The translations under genes and the position numbers were made by a program. Below the pieces are notes generated by a model, which searched no databases, was not told where the DNA came from, and saw only the letters and a list, made by a program, of their open reading frames with translations. From NCBI GenBank assembly GCA_945868935.1, contig CAMBNE010000031.1, positions 1 through 8,255 of the forward strand: a stretch of 8,255 nucleotides of DNA, written 5' to 3'. Numbering within the stretch: position 1 is the stretch's first letter; the number at the start of each line of letters is the position of its first letter. The stretch comes from an uncultured Clostridia bacterium. Its GTDB lineage: Bacteria > Bacillota > Clostridia > Oscillospirales > Acutalibacteraceae. Shown here in pieces: positions 1 to 5,107 of the stretch.

Positions 1-20
1 GCCCACATAGTATTGTGAGC
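1..20 (-). terminator. Possible terminator stem, cut by window edge
   Basis: On the minus strand, 14 bases after the stop of the FAD/Rieske oxidoreductase gene, GCTCACA (20-14) can pair with TGTGGGC (7-1). This gives a 7-bp stem with one G-T pair and a 6-base loop. The position suits a terminator for this operon, but any T-tract would lie beyond the window, so the call rests on the stem alone. Confidence 0.35.
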
Positions 21-34
21 GGTAAGTTTTATTG

Positions 35-1360
35 CTATTTAAATGTTCCGTTTGCAGGATTGTCAAGCACCTCTCCGTTTTCCGAAAATCGTGAGCCGTG
101 ACAAGGACAATCCCAAGAATTTTCGGCTCTGTTCCACTTAAGCGCACAGCCAAGATGAGGACACCGGTGCTCGGTAATTGTGAGCAGATTTTTTGTCGCC
201 TCAAATCCGTTTGCCAGAAGCTGAGGCTTTAAAATACTGCGTGACGGGTTAAACACCTCAGCAAAGTCATTTTTCTTTCCGAGCACAAGGTCGCTTAAAA
301 TCATAGCCGAAACCATTGCCGACGTCATTCCCCATTTATTGAAGCCGCTTGCGACGTAGAAATTCGGAGTGCGTTTGGAGTACTGCCCGATATACGGCAC
401 TCCGTCAAGACTTATGCAGTCCTGCGCCGCCCAGAAACACTCCTCGCGAGCTTTCGGATAAACCGTCTTTGCAAAGGCACGAAGCTCGCACCAGTTGCCG
501 CCTTGCTTTCCGGTTCGGTGACCTCCTCCGCCCAGCAAAAGAAGATTTCCGTAATTTCGAAACGACATTCCCTTTCTGTTCTCATCAACATACATTCCGT
601 CAACATTCTGAGCATTTTTAAGCGCAACAACATAGGAACGGTGCTGGTAAAGCTTGAGAAAATAACTGCCGTGTTTGTTGATAAACGGAAAATGTGTTGC
701 CGCAATCACCTTATCTGCATAGATTTTTCCGCTTTGCGTAACGGCGGTTGTTCCGATCATCTCGCTGACGAATGTATTTTCAAAAATGTTAAGTCCGTCG
801 GAAATTGCGGCGATAAATTCAAGCGGATTAAACTGCGCCTGATTTGGAAATTTTACCGCACCTACAGTCTTTTTCGGTATGATAACATTCTCACAGAACT
901 CTGCGTTGCTCCTGATTTTTTGCAGGGCTTTCATTTCTTTTTCAAGAATTTTTCGGTTGTAAACCGAGTAAACGTAGTTGTCCCTGCGCTCAAAATCGCA
1001 GGCTATATTTTTGCAAAGCTCACAATACTTTTCTAAAGCAAGCTCGTTTGCTTTAAGGTACATCTGCGAAAAATAAGCGCCCCTGTCGGCAAGGATTTTG
1101 TGGTAGACAAGACCGTGCTGGACGGTTATCTTTGCAGTTGTGTTGTGCGTAATTCCCGAGCATATCCTGCCCTTGTCAACAAGGACGTATTTTACGCCGT
1201 TTTGGTGCAGAAAATATGCAGTCAGAATTCCTGCAATACCTCCGCCGATGATTAAAACATCGGTGTGAATATCACCGTCAAGCTTCGGAAACTGCGGCAG
1301 AGTTGCAGTCTGCGCCCAGACTGATTTTTTGTTTGTTTCACTGTCAATTTTATCTTTCAT
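35..1360 (-). CDS. FAD-dependent oxidoreductase (DAO/glycine oxidase-like) with C-terminal Rieske [2Fe-2S] domain
   Basis: The 441-residue protein has two parts. The N-terminal part is a DAO-family flavoprotein: strand DVLIIGGGIAG (about 34-44) is the Rossmann FAD-binding loop, and a second flavin-region motif ending in VASGFNKWGMTSA lies at about 336-348. The C-terminal 45 residues form a Rieske centre: C400-P-H402-L-G-C405 and C418-P-C-H421-G-S. C400, H402, C418 and H421 are the expected cluster ligands, and C405/C420 are the cysteine pair that forms a disulfide in bc1-type Rieske proteins. The protein is probably cytoplasmic, since no signal peptide or membrane segment is visible. Its substrate cannot be read from sequence. 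The Rieske part is short: it starts almost directly at the first ligand box, without the usual preceding beta strands. It begins 9 bases after the 91-residue gene and has no strong Shine-Dalgarno, so translational coupling is likely. The next in-frame Met is near residue 100, so this start is favoured. Confidence 0.9.
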   Translation of the reverse strand: MKDKIDSETNKKSVWAQTATLPQFPKLDGDIHTDVLIIGGGIAGILTAYFLHQNGVKYVLVDKGRICSGITHNTTAKITVQHGLVYHKILADRGAYFSQMYLKANELALEKYCELCKNIACDFERRDNYVYSVYNRKILEKEMKALQKIRSNAEFCENVIIPKKTVGAVKFPNQAQFNPLEFIAAISDGLNIFENTFVSEMIGTTAVTQSGKIYADKVIAATHFPFINKHGSYFLKLYQHRSYVVALKNAQNVDGMYVDENRKGMSFRNYGNLLLLGGGGHRTGKQGGNWCELRAFAKTVYPKAREECFWAAQDCISLDGVPYIGQYSKRTPNFYVASGFNKWGMTSAMVSAMILSDLVLGKKNDFAEVFNPSRSILKPQLLANGFEATKNLLTITEHRCPHLGCALKWNRAENSWDCPCHGSRFSENGEVLDNPANGTFK

Positions 1361-1369
1361 AGCCGAAAA

Positions 1370-1645
1370 CTACAGTTCTTCAAGGTCTGCCGCCGTAACG
1401 TCGTTTTCAAGGTTATCCCTCGCAAGGTCGTTGTCGATTGTGGAATAAATCGGCGAAATCGGCTTTTCCTGTGTAAACGGAGTTGTATGATAAACCTTGA
1501 GCGACGGTGCTTTTGTTCCCGAAATAATGGGATTTGCTTTTTCATTGCTATGCTTTGCCTTTCCCTGAATTTCGGGTACAGCCGCCGCTTCGTTGCGTGG
1601 CTGAGTATGGGTTCTTTCCATACGCTTCATTCCCTGTTTTGCCAT
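1370..1645 (-). CDS. Small polar protein of unknown function (91 aa), paired with FAD/Rieske oxidoreductase
   Basis: I do not recognise a named family. The start MAKQGMKRM is chosen because GAGGTG lies 6 bases upstream of this ATG. An ATG two codons earlier sits on top of that site, and longer upstream extensions have no support. The protein is very hydrophilic, with no Cys, no Trp and no hydrophobic stretch. It has a basic N-terminal third (MAKQGMKRMERTHTQPR), a Pro/Lys-rich middle, and an acidic C-terminus (DNDLARDNLENDVTAADLEEL). The acidic tail is probably helical, and much of the rest may be disordered in isolation. It lies 9 bases upstream of the FAD/Rieske oxidoreductase and directly after a terminator, so the two form a two-gene operon. 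That suggests, but does not show, a role as a partner or accessory of the oxidoreductase. Confidence 0.75.
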   Translation of the reverse strand: MAKQGMKRMERTHTQPRNEAAAVPEIQGKAKHSNEKANPIISGTKAPSLKVYHTTPFTQEKPISPIYSTIDNDLARDNLENDVTAADLEEL

Positions 1646-1651
1646 TTTCAT

Positions 1652-1657
1652 CACCTC
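1652..1657 (-). promoter_or_regulatory. Ribosome binding site deciding the start of the 91-aa gene
   Basis: GAGGTG on the minus strand lies 6 bases before the ATG at 1645. It overlaps the region just before an alternative ATG at 1651, which it is too close to serve. Confidence 0.65.
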
Positions 1658-1663
1658 GAAATT

Positions 1664-1693
1664 ATTATGTGATATGATGATTGTTTTATGCAA
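1664..1693 (-). promoter_or_regulatory. Weak candidate promoter for the 91-aa/oxidoreductase operon
   Basis: On the minus strand TTGCAT (1693-1688) and CATAAT (1669-1664) are separated by 18 bases. Each has roughly four to five matches to the sigma-A consensus. The -35 overlaps the T-tract of the preceding terminator, and the predicted leader would be only about a dozen bases. An AT-rich spacer easily gives such matches by chance, so this is tentative. Confidence 0.3.
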
Positions 1694-1738
1694 AAAATCA
1701 AGGCAACACCGCACAATAAAAATATGAGGTATTGCCTT
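1691..1738 (-). terminator. Rho-independent terminator after the acyltransferase gene
   Basis: On the minus strand AAGGCAATACC (1738-1728) pairs with GGTGTTGCCTT (1710-1700). This is an 11-bp stem with one T-G pair and a 17-base loop, followed after two bases by six Ts (1697-1692). It lies 22 bases after the stop codon at 1761. The T-tract is only on the minus-strand side, so the terminator faces left and ends the PAP2/74-aa/acyltransferase operon. Confidence 0.85.
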
Positions 1739-1760
1739 AAATTCAAAACTAAATTTTAAA

Positions 1761-2432
1761 TTAAATCTTGTCAGCAACTTCGCCCAAACGTTTATAGATG
1801 CTGTTTTCGGGAACGTATCCCCTTACGAATGAAAGCGGATAAACGTTTGTGTTTCTGCCGACAACCGAGCCGGGATTCAACACGCTGTTACAGCCAACCT
1901 CAACGTGGTCGCCGAGCATTGCGCCAAACTTTTTAACGCCTGTTTCAACCTTTTCTTCCTCGCAGAGCACCGTTACAAGGCTCTTGTCGCTCTTGAGGTT
2001 TGAGGTAATCGTGCCTGCACCCGTATGAGCTTTATAGCCGAGAATACTGTCGCCTATGTAGTTATAGTGCGGCACCTGTACTCCGTCAAAGAGGATTGAA
2101 TTTTTAAGCTCTGTTGAGTTACCCACAACTGCGCCCTTGCCCACAATTGCGCTTCCTCTGATAAAAGCACAGTGGCGCACCTCTGCATCCTCGCATATGA
2201 TGAGCGGACCGCCGAGATATGCCGACGAAAAAACAGTTGCGCTTTTTGCAACCCAGATGTTTTCTCCCCTCTGCTCATAGATTTCGGGGTCAAGCGTTTT
2301 ACCGATTTCAATAATGAAATCCTTGATTTTCGGCAGAGCCTCCCAAGGATATTCAACGCTTTCAAGCAGTGGCTTTGCTATTGTTTTGCTGTAATCAAAA
2401 AGATTATTTGCAAGCAGATTTTCATTGCACAT
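1761..2432 (-). CDS. Left-handed beta-helix (hexapeptide repeat) acyltransferase-like protein, resembling the GlmU C-terminal domain
   Basis: The protein has 223 residues. After a helical N-terminus (about 1-55), hexapeptide repeats run from about residue 58 to 200, giving the left-handed beta-helix of sugar acyl- and nucleotidyltransferases. The segment VPHYNYIGDSILG (120-132) followed by GAGTITSN (138-145) closely resembles GlmU, including His122 at the position of the GlmU acetyltransfer catalytic histidine. The GlmU N-terminal pyrophosphorylase domain and its GxG-T-R-M type motif are absent. Automatic annotations often call such proteins UDP-GlcNAc pyrophosphorylase, which this sequence does not support. 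It is more likely a cytoplasmic acyltransferase, or a sugar-binding relative, acting on an amino-sugar. It is the last gene of its operon, 27 bases after the 74-aa gene. Its start follows GGGAG at the rather long spacing of about 12 bases. Confidence 0.8.
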   Translation of the reverse strand: MCNENLLANNLFDYSKTIAKPLLESVEYPWEALPKIKDFIIEIGKTLDPEIYEQRGENIWVAKSATVFSSAYLGGPLIICEDAEVRHCAFIRGSAIVGKGAVVGNSTELKNSILFDGVQVPHYNYIGDSILGYKAHTGAGTITSNLKSDKSLVTVLCEEEKVETGVKKFGAMLGDHVEVGCNSVLNPGSVVGRNTNVYPLSFVRGYVPENSIYKRLGEVADKI

Positions 2433-2459
2433 TTTAATATACTTCTCCCATAAAATATT

Positions 2460-2684
2460 TTATACCTCAACAAAGAACAGCCAGTAGCCGTTTGCGTCCT
2501 TGCCTGCAACAAACTCCACGCCACAGCTTTCGTATTTTGAAAACACATATGTTCTGCCGTTTTGCGGATTTGTAACGGACGCACAGCCGCCTACGTGCTT
2601 CCACTTTTCGGAAAACACGTTAAAGCCTTTAATCAGAAAGCTGTCCTTTGAGGTTTTGCCGACAAACCTATAATTTTTCTGCAT
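2460..2684 (-). CDS. Small hypothetical protein (74 aa), overlapping the PAP2 phosphatase gene
   Basis: I do not recognise the family. The start MQKNYRFVGK is chosen because AGAAGG lies about 9 bases upstream. An ATG at 2690 would be only 3 bases from that site, and a TTG at 2693 sits directly against it. The protein is compact and rich in aromatic and beta-forming residues (FLIKGFNVF, TYVFSKYESCGVEFVAG, GYWLFFVEV). It has Cys34 and Cys54 and no signal peptide, so a small beta-sheet domain is plausible. The gene overlaps the end of the PAP2 gene by 17 bases and precedes the acyltransferase gene by 27 bases. It is therefore almost certainly co-translated with them, which is the main support that it is real. 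Confidence 0.7.
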   Translation of the reverse strand: MQKNYRFVGKTSKDSFLIKGFNVFSEKWKHVGGCASVTNPQNGRTYVFSKYESCGVEFVAGKDANGYWLFFVEV

Positions 2685-3264
2685 TATCATCAACCTTCTT
2701 GTATTTTAAGTCGCCCGACAGCTTTTTGTCAAACCCTGCTTTTCTGAAAATCACAACGGTTACTATTGCACAGAGCACACCGAGTAAAATTCCGCAAAGT
2801 ACGTCGGACGGAAAATGAACATAATTATAAAGCCTTGAAAATGCAATCAGTACGGCAACTGCAAGGGCAGGAATTCCAAACCTTTTGTCACGCATCAAGA
2901 GCACCGTTGCCGCCGCAAATGACGAACAACTGTGTCCCGACGGAAAGCTGTAGCCGCTCGGAGCCTTGATAAACGGCACTACTGACGGATTTACTACAAA
3001 AGGCCTATCACGTGCGATAAGGTGCTTCAGTCCTATTTCGCCGATTAAAAATCCGACAACAACTGCACACAACACCATAACGCCCGTTGCCCTTGTTTTG
3101 CGAAAGCACATCATAATTACCGACGCAATAATCCATATGCCGCCTGCTTCACCGATATAACTGAAAAAAGCGAGCACATAATCAAGGAAAACACATTTAA
3201 AAGTATTCTGAATAAAATCAAGAATTGAAAAATCTATTGACTGAATAATTTCAAATAAATTCAA
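2668..3264 (-). CDS. PAP2-family membrane phosphatase (undecaprenyl pyrophosphate phosphatase or lipid phosphatase type)
   Basis: The 198-residue integral membrane protein has all three acid-phosphatase motifs of the PAP2 superfamily. These are K80-x6-R87-P88 (KHLIARDRP), P108-S-G-H111 (FPSGHS) and S143-R-x5-H150-x3-D154 (SRLYNYVHFPSD). His150 and His111 are the catalytic pair and Asp154 supports the nucleophile. Hydrophobic segments at about 25-53, 62-78, 115-125, 131-145 and 155-173 fit the usual five to six helix fold, and a charged tail follows (174-198). Substrates in this family include undecaprenyl pyrophosphate, phosphatidylglycerol phosphate and phosphatidic acid, and the sequence does not choose between them. 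The start is TTG, supported by GGAGG eight bases upstream and a near-consensus promoter just before it; the next in-frame ATG is residue 51, inside the membrane domain. Confidence 0.92.
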   Translation of the reverse strand: MNLFEIIQSIDFSILDFIQNTFKCVFLDYVLAFFSYIGEAGGIWIIASVIMMCFRKTRATGVMVLCAVVVGFLIGEIGLKHLIARDRPFVVNPSVVPFIKAPSGYSFPSGHSCSSFAAATVLLMRDKRFGIPALAVAVLIAFSRLYNYVHFPSDVLCGILLGVLCAIVTVVIFRKAGFDKKLSGDLKYKKVDDNAEKL

Positions 3265-3272
3265 ATAGAATA

Positions 3273-3277
3273 CCTCC
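3273..3277 (-). promoter_or_regulatory. Strong ribosome binding site deciding the TTG start of the PAP2 gene
   Basis: GGAGG on the minus strand is exactly 8 bases before the TTG at 3264. No ATG or GTG is available at a suitable distance, so this site fixes the non-ATG start. Confidence 0.8.
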
Positions 3278-3282
3278 AGTTA

Positions 3283-3311
3283 ATTATACCAAAGAATTTT
3301 AACATTTTCAA
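3283..3311 (-). promoter_or_regulatory. Near-consensus sigma-A promoter of the PAP2 operon
   Basis: On the minus strand TTGAAA (3311-3306) and a perfect TATAAT (3288-3283) are separated by exactly 17 bases. Transcription should start near 3276, giving an untranslated leader of only about a dozen bases that includes the ribosome binding site. The high consensus match suggests constitutive expression, and I see no operator-like repeat overlapping it. Confidence 0.8.
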
Positions 3312-3339
3312 CACAATTATTAACATTGTATTGTATTTT

Positions 3340-4593
3340 TTATTGATTTATTTCAAATTGTTTAAGCTTTGAATAAAGCATTTCATCGACAACCGCCTCA
3401 ATCTCCAAGCCCTCGGAAACGTATTCCTCGCAGATAAGCGTACCCTTTGTACGGATATCGTTTGCAAGTCCTGCGCTTGCAAAGGGAATGAGCAGTTTTA
3501 CACGCTTCATTCTGACGGGAAGATTGTCGTCAATCGCCTGCAAAAGCCTGTCTATACCGGTACCGTTCTTTGCGCTTATGCGGATATACGAGCAAAAGTC
3601 CTGCGCCAGAACTTCGTCCTTTACCAAATCGCACTTGTTCAGAACGGTGATAATCGGTCTGTCACCACAGCCGAGGGATTCAAGCAAGTCGGTTGTGACC
3701 TGCATATGCGTTCTCGCTTCTTCGCTTGATGCGTCGCATACATTTAATATTATATCCGACTGCGCCGCCTCTTCAAGCGTTGAGCGGAACGCTTCAACAA
3801 GGTGGTGCGGAAGTCTGCGCACAAGACCGACGGTGTCAATCAGCATTACCGTTACGCCGCTCGGCAGTTTCAGCGCACGTGAAGTCGGGTCAAGCGTTGC
3901 AAAAAGCTTGTCCTGTGCAAGCACGCCTGCGTCGGTTAAGTAATTCATAAGCGTTGACTTTCCTGCGTTTGTGTAGCCGACTATCGCAACGGTGATTACG
4001 CCGTCCTTTTCTCGCCTTTTACGCAGCATACTGCGGTGCTTTTCAAGGTCTGCAAGCTCCTCTTTCAGCGTTTCCATTCTGCGCCTTATGTGACGTCGGT
4101 CGGTTTCAAGCTTTGTTTCACCCGGACCTCTTGTGCCGATACCTGCGCCGAGCCTTGACATTGCAATTCCCTTTCCCGTAAGGCGAGGGAGCATATACTT
4201 AAGCTGTGCAAGCTCAACCTGTAATTTACCCTCTTTTGAACGTGCCCTCTGTGCAAAAATATCGAGAATAAGCGTTGTGCGGTCAATTACTCTTACATCG
4301 GTTTCGGCTTCCATATTTTTAATCTGAGTCGGCGAAAGCTCGCTGTCAACTACGATTAAATCAATCTCCTGAGCATTGCAGATTTCTGTGATTTCGGCAA
4401 GCTTGCCCGTTCCTACATAAGTTGCAGTTTCAACCTTATTTAAGTTCTGCGTAACCGAAAAAACAGGGTCTGCACCTGCGCTTTTTACAAGCTCAAACAA
4501 CTCCTCAAGAGAAGCCTGAGCGTCGTATTCTCCCGTATCAACGCTGACAAGCAGTGCACGGGTGATTTTTTCTTCATTACTTTTAAGTTCCAT
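3340..4593 (-). CDS. hflX: Ribosome-associated GTPase HflX
   Basis: The 417-residue protein has the full HflX layout. The N-terminal nucleotide-binding domain (about 1-110) contains the signature SELSPTQIKNME (84-95). The linker GPGETKLETDRRHIRRR (156-172) leads into a coiled segment (about 172-196). The TRAFAC-type G domain follows, with G1 GYTNAGKST (206-214), G2 TLDPTSR (233-239), G3 DTVG (253-256), G4 NKCD (319-322) and G5 SAK (340-342). A C-terminal domain runs from about 360. HflX binds the 50S subunit and in bacteria splits stalled or hibernating ribosomes, especially under heat or antibiotic stress; that role is family knowledge. AAGGAG lies 5 bases before the ATG. The gene follows the small membrane protein gene by 25 bases, so the two probably share the promoter in the divergent spacer. 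No convincing terminator follows, so read-through into the PAP2 operon is possible. Confidence 0.97.
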   Translation of the reverse strand: MELKSNEEKITRALLVSVDTGEYDAQASLEELFELVKSAGADPVFSVTQNLNKVETATYVGTGKLAEITEICNAQEIDLIVVDSELSPTQIKNMEAETDVRVIDRTTLILDIFAQRARSKEGKLQVELAQLKYMLPRLTGKGIAMSRLGAGIGTRGPGETKLETDRRHIRRRMETLKEELADLEKHRSMLRKRREKDGVITVAIVGYTNAGKSTLMNYLTDAGVLAQDKLFATLDPTSRALKLPSGVTVMLIDTVGLVRRLPHHLVEAFRSTLEEAAQSDIILNVCDASSEEARTHMQVTTDLLESLGCGDRPIITVLNKCDLVKDEVLAQDFCSYIRISAKNGTGIDRLLQAIDDNLPVRMKRVKLLIPFASAGLANDIRTKGTLICEEYVSEGLEIEAVVDEMLYSKLKQFEINQ

Positions 4594-4618
4594 TTTTACT
4601 CCTTAAAAAACTACTATA

Positions 4619-4942
4619 TCAATTCGTAAGAATTGCCATTGCCCACATAATCGGCGCAACGATAATACATACTCCAAAAACAAATTTTATAATTCCTCTA
4701 TAAATTGAAATACCGGAATATTCTTTTTCGCTTAGTTCTCTCTTTGCTCTTTCTTTAAATTCTTCCGTGAGAAAATCGTCCTTCAAGAAATTTATTATCA
4801 GAAATTCATATGTTAATAATAATGCAACAGGGAAATATGCATTGATTTCTTTGTCTGATGCACACGTTACAATTACAACCGAAATAAATGTAATAAAAAA
4901 TCCGATTAATATTCCGATATGTATTTTCCATAATTTACGCAT
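4619..4942 (-). CDS. Small three-helix membrane protein of unknown function (107 aa)
   Basis: I do not recognise the family. The start MRKLWKIHIG is chosen because GGAGG lies 8 bases upstream; the ATG at 4948 is almost on top of that site. Three hydrophobic segments are visible at about 9-27, 36-53 and 84-104. They are separated by a charged, probably cytoplasmic helix (KDDFLTEEFKERAKRELSEKE, about 54-74). The N-terminus is basic, which suggests it starts inside the cell. The gene is clearly more AT-rich than hflX, nadB and nadC, with Ile, Phe and Lys codons ending in A or T. That can reflect membrane-protein bias or later acquisition. It lies 25 bases upstream of hflX on the same strand and is probably co-transcribed with it. 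A functional link to hflX is not shown. Confidence 0.7.
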   Translation of the reverse strand: MRKLWKIHIGILIGFFITFISVVIVTCASDKEINAYFPVALLLTYEFLIINFLKDDFLTEEFKERAKRELSEKEYSGISIYRGIIKFVFGVCIIVAPIMWAMAILTN

Positions 4943-5012
4943 TTTCATTCCCTCCCACAAAATAAATTAAAATGATTTATATGATAAATATTTATTTATA
5001 AGCCTTTACTTC

Positions 5013-5041
5013 TTTACTATTTTTCCAATTAGTAGTATAAT
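5013..5041 (+). promoter_or_regulatory. Candidate rightward promoter for nadBC
   Basis: TTTACT (5013-5018) and a perfect TATAAT (5036-5041) are separated by 17 bases. The predicted start is near 5048, giving a leader of about 60 bases. The -35 is modest (four of six), so expression may be weak. The candidate operator at 5056-5077 lies just downstream of the start. Confidence 0.55.
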
Positions 5042-5062
5042 ATATCAGTATTAATTTGTAAA
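5034..5062 (-). promoter_or_regulatory. Candidate leftward promoter for the membrane protein/hflX operon
   Basis: On the minus strand TTTACA (5062-5057) and TATACT (5039-5034) are separated by 17 bases, each one mismatch from the sigma-A consensus. The predicted start is near 5027, leaving a leader of about 85 bases before the ATG at 4942. The -35 lies in the left arm of the inverted repeat at 5056-5077, and the -10 overlaps the rightward -10. Confidence 0.5.
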
Positions 5063-5077
5063 TGACAGACTTTACAA
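5056..5077. promoter_or_regulatory. 22-bp inverted repeat, candidate operator (NAD repressor such as NiaR/YrxA?)
   Basis: TTGTAAA (5056-5062) and TTTACAA (5071-5077) are perfect 7-bp inverted arms around an 8-base non-symmetric centre. The site lies just downstream of the predicted nadB start and includes the -35 of the leftward promoter. A dimeric repressor bound there could block both. NiaR (YrxA) represses NAD genes in many Firmicutes, so it is the obvious candidate, but I could not compare this site with the NiaR consensus. The repeat is AT-rich and could be chance. Confidence 0.45.
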
Positions 5078-5107
5078 TTTATCAAATATTTTTCCGAGGT
5101 CTTATAT

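Noticed and set aside
503..1036. 177-codon plus-strand open frame
   Set aside because: It is antisense to the well-supported FAD/Rieske oxidoreductase, has no ribosome binding site of note, and its translation lacks domain-like features.
1646..1777. N-terminal extension of the 91-aa protein to 135 codons
   Set aside because: The extension would be translated from within the terminator hairpin region and lacks a ribosome binding site, whereas a good site precedes the internal ATG at 1645.
3311..3331. Weak hairpin after hflX as a terminator
   Set aside because: The stem is a 7-bp AT-rich helix with one G-T pair and no T-tract follows on the minus strand, so termination is not supported.
4984..4995. 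Perfect 12-bp palindrome ATAAATATTTAT in the divergent spacer
   Set aside because: It consists only of A and T in a very AT-rich stretch, so it is expected by chance and lacks a clear relation to a promoter.
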